Source of the DNA: Bacteroidales bacterium
GTDB taxonomy: Bacteria > Bacteroidota > Bacteroidia > Bacteroidales > UBA932
Direction of reading: 5' to 3'
NCBI GenBank assembly: GCA_017461285.1
Contig: JAFTYS010000085.1
Span: 1-48,219 of the forward strand
DNA length: 48,219 nt
Shown here: in pieces, positions 8,263-18,429 of the stretch
Layout: every line of letters begins with the position of its first letter
Numbering within the stretch: the stretch's first letter is position 1
Notes under the pieces: model-generated
Seen by the model: the letters and a program-made list of their open reading frames with translations, nothing else
What the model was told of the DNA's origin: nothing
Database searches by the model: none
Program-made: the position numbers and the translations under genes

Positions 8263-9639
8263 TCAGTTTCTGAATGAAGGAAGTTCGTCCCTGGTGACGA
8301 TGAAGTCACATTTCAAGGCGTCTTCCCACCATTCGATGTTTGCATTGTTGTGTTCGCGACTGTTGAATGCGTCGCTGTTCATGTCCTGGGTGCGGGCATT
8401 GTCCCACCAAGGCATGAAGTAGCACCAGTACATTCCTTCTGCCCATTGTTCAGATATCTTAGGCATGTTGCCGAATTCGGATACGGCCAGCAGCTTTGTC
8501 GGGAACATCTTCTTCATCATGTCATATATCCTCTTCATTCCGTCCATGCTCTGGTTGTAGAAGTCATATGCCACAATGTCGACATATTCGTCTCCCGGGA
8601 ACCATCTCATCGAGTCTCCTGTATTGTAGACCCAGATAAGATTGTCAAGGCCGTGATATTCCACCATCCTCTTATACATCACCCTCCAAAGTTCAGCGCA
8701 GGCTTCAGGACCGTCTATGCCCCACCAGAACCAGGCCTTGTACCAGCTTGTTCCGCCGTATTGCTCGTTCCAGTTGCCCTGTGCTTCGTGGAGAGGTCTC
8801 CATAAGATAGGGATGCGAAGGTCTGCAAGCGGCTTCATCCACTCTGCGACCTGGTCAATGTCATGAATCATCTGCTTGTATCCGTCAGATTCAGGATAGA
8901 AGATGTCGTTCGGACTGAAGCTTGTTTCTCCCGGAGCTGCGCCAGGGGTACATGTGAATGTGGAGTTGTCGTTTGTCCTCATTCCCCAGTGCCACATGGC
9001 TGCAACCACTCCGTTGTTGTCGGCCCATGACTTTGCAGGAGTGATGTTGTCATAGTCAATCCATCCGCCAGGGCTTGAATAAACATGGTGGATGAAGTCG
9101 AATCCGTTGACAGCCGGGTATTTGCCGGTATGCTTCTGGACCCATGCGGCTTCATTCTGGTTCCAGTTGATGCATGCGCTTACTCCGCTGAGCATCTTCA
9201 CACCTACATTGTCCCTCATGTATTTGAGAAGCTTTTCCGCTTCCGGTGACCTTGTTGCGCGGGAAGCGGTCCTGAGGTCTGTCGCATACGCCACAGCATT
9301 AGCTTCCTTGGAAGTATGCGAAGCTATCGCTCCTTTGTCTATCTTGACAGTGTACTGCTTGGAGCCTTCCACATGGATGGTGGCCTTGAGGTATTTCAGG
9401 ACGACATAAGGGTTGTCAACAGGAGTCCCGTTGAGGGTTATCTTCTTGGGATTGGTTATTTCTATCGGCTGATTGAACTCGAATGTGACGTCAACCGCAC
9501 CGGGAGAAACCTCTGTTCCCGATTCCGGCACCACTGATACAAGTCTCAGCGGTAGAGCCTCCTCTTCCAGAGGCTCTTTCCCGCATGAGACAATCATCAT
9601 CATGAGCAATGCCGCTTTAAGTATGTTTCTGATCGACAT
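8263..9639 (-). CDS. Surface-type GH26 endo-beta-mannanase lipoprotein
   Basis: 458 residues. The lipobox IVSC puts Cys19 at the mature end, and the acidic residues after it suit surface export. An Ig-like domain (about 30-125) precedes the GH26 barrel. The acid/base Glu is in WRPLHEAQGNW (E285) and the nucleophile Glu in VSEFGNM (E388). GH26 enzymes hydrolyse beta-1,4-mannan. As the only lipidated GH26 here, and directly after the glycan-binding lipoprotein (12 bp), it is the best candidate for the first cut at the cell surface. Confidence 0.92.
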   Translation of the reverse strand: MSIRNILKAALLMMMIVSCGKEPLEEEALPLRLVSVVPESGTEVSPGAVDVTFEFNQPIEITNPKKITLNGTPVDNPYVVLKYLKATIHVEGSKQYTVKIDKGAIASHTSKEANAVAYATDLRTASRATRSPEAEKLLKYMRDNVGVKMLSGVSACINWNQNEAAWVQKHTGKYPAVNGFDFIHHVYSSPGGWIDYDNITPAKSWADNNGVVAAMWHWGMRTNDNSTFTCTPGAAPGETSFSPNDIFYPESDGYKQMIHDIDQVAEWMKPLADLRIPILWRPLHEAQGNWNEQYGGTSWYKAWFWWGIDGPEACAELWRVMYKRMVEYHGLDNLIWVYNTGDSMRWFPGDEYVDIVAYDFYNQSMDGMKRIYDMMKKMFPTKLLAVSEFGNMPKISEQWAEGMYWCYFMPWWDNARTQDMNSDAFNSREHNNANIEWWEDALKCDFIVTRDELPSFRN

Positions 9640-9651
9640 TGTTCATTCTGA

Positions 9652-11856
9652 TTATTTGAGTGAAAGTCCGGTCAATGTGAAGTTTGTACCGTTAATTACG
9701 AGACCGTATCCGTTGATGAGGTCATTGACATCATCTTCGGTAAGCGTGAATTCGTATTTGTCAGAACCGGCTTCGAGTCCGATTACACCGCCTTCTACGA
9801 TGGATTCTGATGAAGGAAGAGGTTTCCAACCGTCTGCCTTTGCAAATACGATCTGCCAGTATGTCTGATCAGAGTCAAGCTCATAATATGCAGTCAGGAT
9901 TGTTCCGGCTGTAACTGTCGTCCAGTCGTATCCACCCCATGAGAGGTCTCCCATTCCGTCCCAGCTCAGATGCTTGCTGCCTTCCCAGATGAAGTTTTCA
10001 TCTCCAGTGGCAGGAGGGGTAACGATCTCTCCTATGATTTCGACCTTGGTGATGGTGAACCAGAATCCTCTGAACGAGATACCTGTCGCAGAGATTCTGT
10101 CGTAGATATCCTGGGTGACCTCAAGGTCAATGTATCCGTCCGCAAATGTAGGGAATCCGTCCATTCCTGCCCATTCGTAACCTGCAATGGCGCCATCGTT
10201 ACCGTCTCTGTAGTCAAGCTGCTGCCACTGTCCTTCTGTCGGAGTGAAATGCATCCTGAGGATATGTCCGACTGCAAGGTTGCCCAGCTTGTCTGCCCCG
10301 ATATGAAGACTTACCCATCCGTTATCGTTCGGATCAGGTTCCTGTGCTCCTTCGAAGAGGATGTTTGAAGATTCGACAGGAGGGGTCGGAGGAGTCTGAC
10401 CGCCGCCGATAAGTTCGATCTTGGTTATGGTGAACCAGAATCCTCTGAACGAGATACCTGTCACTGAGATCCTGTCGAAGAGTTCCTGAGTGACCTCAAG
10501 GTCGATGTATCCGTCCGCAAATGTAGGGAATCCGTCCATTCCGGCCCATTCGTAACCTGCAACAGCGCCATCGTTACCGTCTCTGTAGTCAAGCTGCTGC
10601 CACTGTCCTTCCGTAGGAGTGAAGTACATTCTGAGTATGCTTCCTACACTGAGACCGGTCAGCTCTTCAGATGTGAGGTAGAGGCTTACCCATCCGCTGT
10701 CGTCAGGGTTAGGCTCCTGAGCGCCTTCCCAAAGGACCTTAGGACCTTCCTCTACCGGAGGAGCAGCGTTAGGATCTGCGAAGTCTGGTCCGCTTGTCTT
10801 GTTGATGACCCACTGGTAATAAGGGTTGGACTTGTCGCTCTTGTTAGAATAAACCTCCGACCAGTCGCCAGTAGAGTCAAGGCCGAGATCTATGCTGCCG
10901 AGTACATGTATCCTGTAATATCCGTCAGTGCCTTCGAGAGGGAACACCTGGAACTTTGCGTTCTCCGGCTTTGGCGCTTCAGATGGGTCTGCATACCATC
11001 CCATTCTCCATTCGTATTCAGAACCGATGCTGAGGTATTCCTCCGATCCCACGTTCTTCAGATAGTATGTTCCATATTCTCCGTCAACAGGAATGAATAC
11101 GAACTCCTGATCCTTGCCGCCTGTCCTGTCCTGGATGATAGGGGTAGTTGCAGAAGGATTCCTTGTGATATATCTGTCAACTGCTGCGCTCTTGATTGTA
11201 CAGAAGATGTAGTTGTCGTCAGCGCTAGGACCTGATGTCATGGTGATTTCAGGAGTAGTGAGACTGCGGCCGTCAGCTATCTTTACAGACAGCGCAGCTA
11301 TTCCGTTGAATATTCCGTCTGGAACAATGACCTTTACGTTGTCAGGAGACTTCCTGAGGAAGTCCATCGACTGGACAGAAACGGTCTCGCCTTCTTCCTT
11401 TCCTGGGAAAATGACTTCCGTAACATATTCCATGTCCTCTCCCTTTATGGTCAAGGTCTTTCCCGGCTTGATCTCATCACCCGGGTCAAGAGACTTGACA
11501 ACCGGTCTTGCAGGCCTCATGGACACATGGCTTTCCGCCTTTCCGTCCGGCGTTACAACAATAAGCTTTCCGCCTTCCTGAACTATGCCCGAAGGTACGG
11601 TGACATTGATCAGATTGTCTGTAACGATCTTGAAATCAGTGACTTCTATTCCGTCAGGGAAGACCACTGAAACAACATCTTCAAAACCGTTTCCCGTGAT
11701 GGACATTTCACATCCAGGCATCACGGCTACAGGCATGAAGGACTTGATGACCAATCCTTCAGCAGCTTCTTCCGCAATCTCAGGAGCACAGGCTCCGAAT
11801 GTCAGTGCCTGTATCAGTATTGCGGCTTTCAATATGAATGATATGATTCTTTTCAT
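9652..11856 (-). CDS. Multimodular surface glycan-binding lipoprotein (SGBP-like)
   Basis: 734 residues. The lipobox FGAC puts Cys23 at the mature end. Two IPT/TIG beta domains (about 36-205) probably act as spacers. Residues 214-365 resemble a beta-trefoil (RICIN-like) region. Two nearly identical modules of about 115 residues follow (about 370-483 and 494-610), rich in exposed Trp and Tyr (EGQWQQLDY, GYEWAGMDG, GFWFTI), and then a related but divergent third module (619-734). No catalytic motif is seen. It lies 21 bp after susD2 and before the GH26 gene, the usual place for an SGBP that holds polysaccharide at the surface for the endo-enzyme and the SusCD complex. Confidence 0.82.
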   Translation of the reverse strand: MKRIISFILKAAILIQALTFGACAPEIAEEAAEGLVIKSFMPVAVMPGCEMSITGNGFEDVVSVVFPDGIEVTDFKIVTDNLINVTVPSGIVQEGGKLIVVTPDGKAESHVSMRPARPVVKSLDPGDEIKPGKTLTIKGEDMEYVTEVIFPGKEEGETVSVQSMDFLRKSPDNVKVIVPDGIFNGIAALSVKIADGRSLTTPEITMTSGPSADDNYIFCTIKSAAVDRYITRNPSATTPIIQDRTGGKDQEFVFIPVDGEYGTYYLKNVGSEEYLSIGSEYEWRMGWYADPSEAPKPENAKFQVFPLEGTDGYYRIHVLGSIDLGLDSTGDWSEVYSNKSDKSNPYYQWVINKTSGPDFADPNAAPPVEEGPKVLWEGAQEPNPDDSGWVSLYLTSEELTGLSVGSILRMYFTPTEGQWQQLDYRDGNDGAVAGYEWAGMDGFPTFADGYIDLEVTQELFDRISVTGISFRGFWFTITKIELIGGGQTPPTPPVESSNILFEGAQEPDPNDNGWVSLHIGADKLGNLAVGHILRMHFTPTEGQWQQLDYRDGNDGAIAGYEWAGMDGFPTFADGYIDLEVTQDIYDRISATGISFRGFWFTITKVEIIGEIVTPPATGDENFIWEGSKHLSWDGMGDLSWGGYDWTTVTAGTILTAYYELDSDQTYWQIVFAKADGWKPLPSSESIVEGGVIGLEAGSDKYEFTLTEDDVNDLINGYGLVINGTNFTLTGLSLK
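10025..10745 (-). repeat. Tandem duplicated binding-module coding repeat
   Basis: Two adjoining stretches of about 340 bp (roughly 10405-10745 and 10025-10375) encode the twin modules of the glycan-binding protein. Long runs are identical at DNA level, including many silent positions, while the third module upstream of 10025 is only distantly alike. This suggests recent duplication or ongoing gene conversion. Confidence 0.75.
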
Positions 11857-11877
11857 ATGTTTCTGTTTTAAATGGGA

Positions 11878-13593
11878 TTACCAACCTTGGTTCTGGGTCA
11901 GCTTGTTGTTCTTCTTGATCTCTGAATAAGGGACAGGGAACTGGTTGTATTTCTCATCCCATTCTCTGTCAAGCTTGTTGCGTGTCAGGATGATTCTTCC
12001 GTCCTCCTGCTTTACGAGATCCGCTCCATAGACGTCAGTGAAATACTTGCTTCCCTTCTTCCAGCGTCTTACATCCCAGAAACGATGGTCTTCAAATGCA
12101 AATTCAATCAGACGTTCGCGCTCGTATCTCTCGAGGAAATCTGCAGGATTGCCGCTGAAGAGAGGCATCTTCACGTCAGCGCGGTCGCGGATGACGTTGA
12201 TGGCTTCGTTTGCAGACATTCCGTAGTCGCCTTTAGCATCAGCATCGCCTGTTATATGGTAGATACACTCTGCGTAGTTCATGTAGAACTCCGAAAGCCT
12301 CATGACGATCCATGCGTGACGGAATGAGCTGTTCACGTTAGGTGTCAGGTCTGTATTTCCGTCCACGTACTTCTTGAGGTAATAGCCTGTGCGGGTAGCG
12401 TTGTACTTAGGTGAACCGCTGAAACCTCCGTAGTAGGTCTCTATGCTCATCTGCTGGTTTGAATTGAGAGGCCAGAGGTCGCCGTTCTTCACGACAGTCA
12501 TTGCAAAACGAGGGTCAAGTTCCAGATAAGGAATGCCGTCTGTGACGTCGATGTCTCCCGGATAAACTTCGCCGAATGTCTTTCCTGCGTTCGGTCCGGT
12601 CTGGAACTCATACTGGTCCACAAGAGTCTGGGTAGGGCAGTTTCCGCTGTTGCCTCCTTCAAGTCCGATAGGGTAGTTCTGTGCTTCGAAAGAATTGTCC
12701 TGGGTCTTTGCGATTGCGAAGATGAACTCGTCGTTTCCAAAGCTGTTGTTACCCCACAGATCTGCATATTTGCCGATGACGAATCCCCATTCGGTACATT
12801 TGTCAATGACAGTCTTGTTTGCCTTTGCAGCCTTCTCCCATTTTGCAATGTCGTTCGTAGGGTTAAGCAACGGGCTTGCAGCATAAAGAAGGGTCCTTGC
12901 CTTGAGGGCCAGGACGAACGGACGGCTTGTACGTCCGAGCTGCTGGCTCATTTCGTTTTCATAGTTTATCGGAAGATATTCCGCAATGGCGTCACATTCG
13001 CTTACGATGAAGTCGATGATATCATCCGCAGAAGTGCGCTCCACATTGTTTGCCTGTTCGATGGTCAAGGTTGTGAGAACCAGCGGAGCATCGCCGTAGG
13101 CACGGAGAAGGTCGAAATAGTAGTACGCACGAAGGGCTCTCACCTCATAAGCGAAAAGGTCGAAACGTGCCTTGAGCTGTTCGTAGCTCGTTCCCTCGGT
13201 CACACTGTAGATATAGTCTTCAAGAGAGATCTTATCCAGCTTCTCCAGGAAGTTGTTGGCTTCATGGATAGCCGTATAGCTGTTTCTCCAATATTCCGGA
13301 AGAGAATTGTTGACTGTCCATCCTCCGTTGTAGAAGCTGTGGATGCTTGAGTTCTGCAGAGCAAAGTCCGCTTCGTCTGTCGCGCTCGCCAGAAGTGCTC
13401 CGCTATAGTTGTTCTCAAATCCGTTCATCAGCTGGGCATATACGTCAAACACCAGCTTTTCCACGCCGTACAAAGGGCTGTCATAAACCCAGTCTTCATC
13501 ATTGGTGGTAATCTCATTGTAATCGAGATCGACACATGCGCCCAATGAAGACAACGCGATCAGTCCGGCGATAATATGTCTTATTCTTTTCAT
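11878..13593 (-). CDS. SusD-like outer-membrane glycan-binding lipoprotein (pair 2)
   Basis: 571 residues. The lipobox LGAC puts Cys20 at the mature end. SusD/RagB landmarks are an N-terminal TPR-like half with EVRALRAYYYFDLLRAYGD and RTSRPFVLALKARTLLYAAS, and a C-terminal region with RLSEFYMNYAECIY and FEDHRFWDVRRW. It forms the lid of the SusC transporter and binds the oligosaccharide. It starts 10 bp after susC2 and precedes the SGBP gene, so it is the partner of the atypical short SusC. Confidence 0.92.
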   Translation of the reverse strand: MKRIRHIIAGLIALSSLGACVDLDYNEITTNDEDWVYDSPLYGVEKLVFDVYAQLMNGFENNYSGALLASATDEADFALQNSSIHSFYNGGWTVNNSLPEYWRNSYTAIHEANNFLEKLDKISLEDYIYSVTEGTSYEQLKARFDLFAYEVRALRAYYYFDLLRAYGDAPLVLTTLTIEQANNVERTSADDIIDFIVSECDAIAEYLPINYENEMSQQLGRTSRPFVLALKARTLLYAASPLLNPTNDIAKWEKAAKANKTVIDKCTEWGFVIGKYADLWGNNSFGNDEFIFAIAKTQDNSFEAQNYPIGLEGGNSGNCPTQTLVDQYEFQTGPNAGKTFGEVYPGDIDVTDGIPYLELDPRFAMTVVKNGDLWPLNSNQQMSIETYYGGFSGSPKYNATRTGYYLKKYVDGNTDLTPNVNSSFRHAWIVMRLSEFYMNYAECIYHITGDADAKGDYGMSANEAINVIRDRADVKMPLFSGNPADFLERYERERLIEFAFEDHRFWDVRRWKKGSKYFTDVYGADLVKQEDGRIILTRNKLDREWDEKYNQFPVPYSEIKKNNKLTQNQGW

Positions 13594-13603
13594 ATCCAGG
13601 TTT

Positions 13604-16396
13604 TTAGAAATTTATATTGAGTCCTACGCTTGCTCCCTTCATGATAGGATAGGCGGTTCCCAGACATTCTGGATCCATGACCTTCATGTTTGAAATGGTA
13701 AGCAGGTTCTCTCCCTTGACAAAGATTCTTGCATCAGATACCTTTATCTTGTTCACCCATTTCTGCGGGAAGCGGTAATACACTTCAACATTGCGAAGCT
13801 TCAGCCAGTTCAGATTGCTGTACCATACTGAGTTCGAACGGTAGTTGTTTGGATTGTCCAGAGTGGTGAGTCTCGGATACAGGGCGTTGGTGTTGTCGCT
13901 TTCAGGATGCCATCCGTTCTGCCAGTAGTGCTCCGACAGGTTGTTGTTTCCTTTGACGCAGTCCCATACTCCTACGGTTCCGAGGTATTTGGTCATGCCT
14001 GTCATTCCCTGGAACAGCACGTTGAATCCGAATCCCTTGTATTCCATTCCGAGAGCGAATGAATAGTTGGTTTCAGGAACATTCTGTCCATAGCCGAAGT
14101 ATACCTGGTCGTTGTCGTTGATCGCACCGTCGCCGTTCTGGTCCTTGTATTTGATGTCACCAGGCTTTACCTGGCCGAACTGCTGGGTCGGGCTGTTTGC
14201 GATGTCTGCCTCATCCTTGAAGAAACCGATGGCTTCAAGTCCGAAAGGCTGGTCGATGCGCTGTCCGATATGTGCCTGATATGGTTCGTTAGGAAGCTCG
14301 ATATAGCTCTTTATCTCGTTTCTTCCCCATGTCACGAATGCATTTGAGCGGACTGTAAGACCGTTTCCGAAGGTCTTGAGATACTTCAGGCCGAATTCGG
14401 CTCCATAGCTGTCCACCCTTCCTGCAGTAGCGTAGGAGTCAGGTCTTCCCACAACCCATGAGTTGAGGTCGTTGGCGTTCTGCATGATGTTTCTGCGGCT
14501 GTTGTAGAATACGTCAGCAGTCACATCAAGACTGTTGAAGAGACGCATGTCAACACCCAGGTTGTATTTATGCGCAGCCTCAAGAGGGAACCATGTCAGA
14601 GGGTAGTGGGTCAGATAACTTCCCCAGTTGTTTCCGTCGTAATTAGGCTTCAGGACGATGTTTCCATGTCCGCCTTCGTAGTTCTCAAGCCATATGCCCT
14701 GTACCGGAACATAATCTGAATGCTGGATACCGAATGATCCTCTTACCTTTCCATGAGTCAATGCACCATTTGAGTTGTCTGCAAATACATATGCAAGGGA
14801 TGCGGTAGGAGAGAATGACCACTTGTGCGGATATGAACGGTTCGAGCCGTTGCCGGCGAGCACAACGTCAGCTATGAGCTTCTTCTTCCAGTCATAATGG
14901 ATATAACCCATTACATTTGCCCTGTAATATGAATTGTGACGGTTCATATACACTTCAGACTCAGTATTGTATATGGCTGAGGCTGAAACTCCGTGATCTC
15001 CGAACTGTCTCTCATAGTCGACAGATACGTCGAAATGAGAAGAACGGTACTGGTTGCCCAGCCAGCTTCCATATGAAAGGCTGTTGATCTTGTCTCCGTA
15101 GATTACGGATTCCGAGTTTGAAGGATCACCTATCTTGTCAGTATAATATACATATCCGTACTGGAAGGTCTTTGAGTGCTCCTCATTCAGACGGGAGAAG
15201 TTGTCATATCCCATTCTTACAGAAGCGCTGAGTCCCTTTGTTATGAAATCAAAGCGCTGGGTCAGCCTTGCATCAGCATACAGGGCTCTCTGGTGGGTCT
15301 TTTCATAACCGGTGCCCTGGATGCGTGCAATAGGGTTTGCATCAGTGTAGTTCTGGTTACCTCCCCAGATTCCGTCAGGGGTCTGGATAGGGAATGCAGT
15401 GGCAGGGAGCCTGTAGACCTGGTAGAAGATGTCGTTGGCGTTGCCTGCTGAAGGCTCGTTTGTCTCGATGAAGCTTGCCATCATGTTCACCTGCATCAGA
15501 GTGGTCGGAGTCACTTCAAAGTCGATGTTGGCGCGGATGTTGGCCTTCGAGTACTTCAGCTGTGAGTTGTAGTCCTTCTGATCTGTTCCGCTGAACATGC
15601 CTCTGCTGCCTACGTAGTCGAGCATGGTGAAATACTTGACCTTAGAGCCGCCTCCATGGATGGAAAGGTTTATCTGGTCTTCTGAACCGAGGTCTTCCAT
15701 TACTTCGTCAGTCCAGTCTACGTTCGGATAGTAGAAAGGATCGGTGCCTTCCTTGAAGAGTTCGAGCTCTATGGCGTCGTATGCAGGAGCAAGTCCGTCA
15801 TTGCTGCGTGCCTCATTGAGGGCCTGTGCATATGTGTAGCCGTCAACGAAATCAGCGACTTTCGGAGCGAATGTGAACTTATGATTATAGGAAACGTCGA
15901 CATTCACGTTGTCCTCATGACCTCTTTTGGTCTTCACGAGTATCGCGCCGTTTACTCCCTTATAACCCAGGAGCGCCACAGCTGCAGCATCCTTAAGGAC
16001 AGTAACTGATTCCACTTCATTGACGCTCAAGCGGTCGATAGGACGAGGCATGCCGTCAACGAGGATGAGCATGCTGTTGTCTCCAAGAGTCTGATATCCA
16101 CGGATATTGAATGAGGCGCCGTAGTTGTCATCTCCTGAAAAACCTCCGTTCTTCAAGGCAGTAAGGCCGAGAAGACGTCCGTAGAGTGCATCGGCAAGGT
16201 TGATCGCAGATGTCTGCTGGAGTTCTTCGGCTGTTATTACGGAAACTGCAGCCGATGTGACTTCCATGTTGTTCTCCACGCCGTATCCTAGGTCGACAGA
16301 CACCTTGTCCTTGTCCGTCAGGCTGGTCTGGGCAGAGGCTGCGGTAGCAAATGCAAGCAGTCCTGCAAGGCATGTTTTAACTATATGTCTGTTCAT
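13604..16396 (-). CDS. SusC-like TonB-dependent transporter lacking the N-terminal carboxypeptidase-like domain (pair 2)
   Basis: 930 residues. The signal peptide ends ASAQ (about residue 23). Unlike most SusC proteins it goes almost directly into the plug region: there is no CarboxypepD-like beta domain and no classical DEVV TonB box. The sequence KVSVDLGYGVE near residue 31 may take its place. The plug shows VDGMPRPI and VTVLKDAAAVALLGYKGVNGAILVKTKRG, and the barrel is full length with the usual C-terminal ...LNINF ending. It imports oligosaccharides across the outer membrane with susD2. It lies 18 bp after susD1, so both pairs appear to be one transcript. Confidence 0.9.
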   Translation of the reverse strand: MNRHIVKTCLAGLLAFATAASAQTSLTDKDKVSVDLGYGVENNMEVTSAAVSVITAEELQQTSAINLADALYGRLLGLTALKNGGFSGDDNYGASFNIRGYQTLGDNSMLILVDGMPRPIDRLSVNEVESVTVLKDAAAVALLGYKGVNGAILVKTKRGHEDNVNVDVSYNHKFTFAPKVADFVDGYTYAQALNEARSNDGLAPAYDAIELELFKEGTDPFYYPNVDWTDEVMEDLGSEDQINLSIHGGGSKVKYFTMLDYVGSRGMFSGTDQKDYNSQLKYSKANIRANIDFEVTPTTLMQVNMMASFIETNEPSAGNANDIFYQVYRLPATAFPIQTPDGIWGGNQNYTDANPIARIQGTGYEKTHQRALYADARLTQRFDFITKGLSASVRMGYDNFSRLNEEHSKTFQYGYVYYTDKIGDPSNSESVIYGDKINSLSYGSWLGNQYRSSHFDVSVDYERQFGDHGVSASAIYNTESEVYMNRHNSYYRANVMGYIHYDWKKKLIADVVLAGNGSNRSYPHKWSFSPTASLAYVFADNSNGALTHGKVRGSFGIQHSDYVPVQGIWLENYEGGHGNIVLKPNYDGNNWGSYLTHYPLTWFPLEAAHKYNLGVDMRLFNSLDVTADVFYNSRRNIMQNANDLNSWVVGRPDSYATAGRVDSYGAEFGLKYLKTFGNGLTVRSNAFVTWGRNEIKSYIELPNEPYQAHIGQRIDQPFGLEAIGFFKDEADIANSPTQQFGQVKPGDIKYKDQNGDGAINDNDQVYFGYGQNVPETNYSFALGMEYKGFGFNVLFQGMTGMTKYLGTVGVWDCVKGNNNLSEHYWQNGWHPESDNTNALYPRLTTLDNPNNYRSNSVWYSNLNWLKLRNVEVYYRFPQKWVNKIKVSDARIFVKGENLLTISNMKVMDPECLGTAYPIMKGASVGLNINF

Positions 16397-16414
16397 AATG
16401 ATTGCTATTTTTGT

Positions 16415-18415
16415 TTACCATCCAGGGTTCTGTGTAAGTCCGTAGCCCTTATTGATCTCTTCTCTGCTTAATGGAGAGAGCAGCCATTTGTTGTCCCAGC
16501 CGTTCTCGTTCCACCATGCTCTCTGATACTGGCTGATGCTCTGGACTTCATAGATGAAGTCAGGCCATACGCCGTTCATCTTGCTGTAAGGGGTTTCTGT
16601 CTTTTCTCCTGTAGCAGGATCCTTTGCATAGATGTTCATGCGGTGGAGCTCCTTGCTGAAGATATCCGTCCTCTTGTAACGGATCAGGTCCATGGTGCGG
16701 CTGTTTTCCATTGCCAGCTCACAAGCTCGTTCGCGGAGGATCTCGTCGATGAGGGTCTGCTTGTTGTTAAGGTCAAGACCTGTATTTACTTTCAGTGATG
16801 GGAGGCCTACTCTTGCCCTTACCTTGTCAACTTCAGCTATAGCTTCATCAAACCTGTTGTTCTGGGCCAGAGCCTCAGCATAGAGAAGGTGCATGTCAGC
16901 CATACGTATGTAAGGCCATGAGTAACGCTGGTTGGCCATGTCGTAGTAGTCGAGCACCCATTTGTATTCGCCGAATCCATGAGCCATGTATCCTCCTGTG
17001 AACCACCAGTTTCCGGTGATTATGTCACCGCCCTGCCAGAGGTCGATGGTCTTGTCCTGGTAAGTGTTGTAGTGGTTGTCGATGTTTCTCTGAGGAACGA
17101 GCATGCTCTCGTAAAGACGAGGGTCGCGGCCTTCAAAGATGTCGAGGTTCTCTTCATTGTTTGTGTTATATACCCTCTGGCCGTCGAAATTCTTTCCGTC
17201 TGCCCATGGGAACATGTTGAACCACTCGACTGTAGGAGCGTGTCCTCCGGAATGCGAGATGTTGCCAGGAATGTTGGCACCCCATTCACGAAGGTACTCG
17301 CCGTCGCTCATGTTGTTGCCTTCTCCTCTTACCTCTATGATCTTCTCCTTGGTCTCGCGATAATAGTAGGCGGCACGATAAGCTTCGCGGTAGTCGTTCT
17401 CAGTGTTGCCCAGAGGCTGTACCATTTCAAATGGATTTCCTGCTGCGGTGTTGGCATTGAAGAATGCCTCGCATGCGTCAAGAGCCTTCTGCCAGTATTC
17501 GGCCTTATATCCTCCAAGCCAGACGCGGAGGATAGGGTCAACGTCGTCGCCTAAACCTGCAGGAATGGAAGGTGCAGCATCATACTGACGATATGGTGCG
17601 TCGTCATTGAACAGCGGGCTGGCAGCATAGATCCAAAGCTTTGCACGAAGAGCATATGCACCACCCTTTGTCAATCTGCCACCTTCATTGAGATAGTCAG
17701 AGATTGCAAAAGGAAGGTTAGGTTCGTCAATGACCTGCTGGATGAGGTTGTCGATGAACATGACTGTCTGCTCCACAGTAGCTCGTCCAGGAACAAATTC
17801 ACCCTCTCCGGCAATGCCGCTTACATATCCTCCTGTAAATACGTCAGTAGGAACATAAGAATGATCCACCAGCGGAAGTCCTCCGAAATGGCAGAGGGCG
17901 TCATAGTAGCGTGATGCGATGATGAGTTTTGCTTCTGCCTTAAGGCGGGCTTTCTCGATGTCGGTCATACCTTCGACGCGGTCTACATTCTCGATGAACT
18001 GCCAGCACTTGCGCACAGTGCTCCATATTCCTCTTCGTTCTGACGTGTCCATGAATGCGAACTTGTCCCTGCACCAGCTTCCGTTGCCGGCTTCAGAGTG
18101 GGTGCCGCTGTAATATGCATCCACCATGCTGCTCCATCCTACCACGCAGTGACATACATCGCTGAGAGCCTCGGTCATGTTTGCCCATCCCATTGTGTGG
18201 TAAATGGAATGTCCGTGATACAAGCCTTTGTATGCATCCCACAGATACATTCTGGCATATTCGCTGTTGCTGAAGATCGTATCCAGAGTAACATCAACTC
18301 CAGGCTGTTTCTCCAGGAACGCGTCTCCGACCGCAAACTTGTCCACGCAGCTGGAAAAGCTGATGGCGGACAGGATAAGGATCGAACTTAATATTCTGTT
18401 CTTTATGTTTTTCAT
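16415..18415 (-). CDS. SusD-like outer-membrane glycan-binding lipoprotein (pair 1)
   Basis: 666 residues, longer than the typical 500-600. The lipobox FSSC puts Cys23 at the mature end. SusD/RagB features include AEAKLIIASRYYDALCHFGGLPLV, GGAYALRAKLWIYAAS, YIRMADMHLLYAEALAQNN and CELAMENSRTMDLIRYKR. It starts 14 bp after susC1 and is its lid partner. The additional length lies mainly in the central region, which is often the ligand-specific part. Confidence 0.92.
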   Translation of the reverse strand: MKNIKNRILSSILILSAISFSSCVDKFAVGDAFLEKQPGVDVTLDTIFSNSEYARMYLWDAYKGLYHGHSIYHTMGWANMTEALSDVCHCVVGWSSMVDAYYSGTHSEAGNGSWCRDKFAFMDTSERRGIWSTVRKCWQFIENVDRVEGMTDIEKARLKAEAKLIIASRYYDALCHFGGLPLVDHSYVPTDVFTGGYVSGIAGEGEFVPGRATVEQTVMFIDNLIQQVIDEPNLPFAISDYLNEGGRLTKGGAYALRAKLWIYAASPLFNDDAPYRQYDAAPSIPAGLGDDVDPILRVWLGGYKAEYWQKALDACEAFFNANTAAGNPFEMVQPLGNTENDYREAYRAAYYYRETKEKIIEVRGEGNNMSDGEYLREWGANIPGNISHSGGHAPTVEWFNMFPWADGKNFDGQRVYNTNNEENLDIFEGRDPRLYESMLVPQRNIDNHYNTYQDKTIDLWQGGDIITGNWWFTGGYMAHGFGEYKWVLDYYDMANQRYSWPYIRMADMHLLYAEALAQNNRFDEAIAEVDKVRARVGLPSLKVNTGLDLNNKQTLIDEILRERACELAMENSRTMDLIRYKRTDIFSKELHRMNIYAKDPATGEKTETPYSKMNGVWPDFIYEVQSISQYQRAWWNENGWDNKWLLSPLSREEINKGYGLTQNPGW

Positions 18416-18429
18416 ATATGATATATTCT

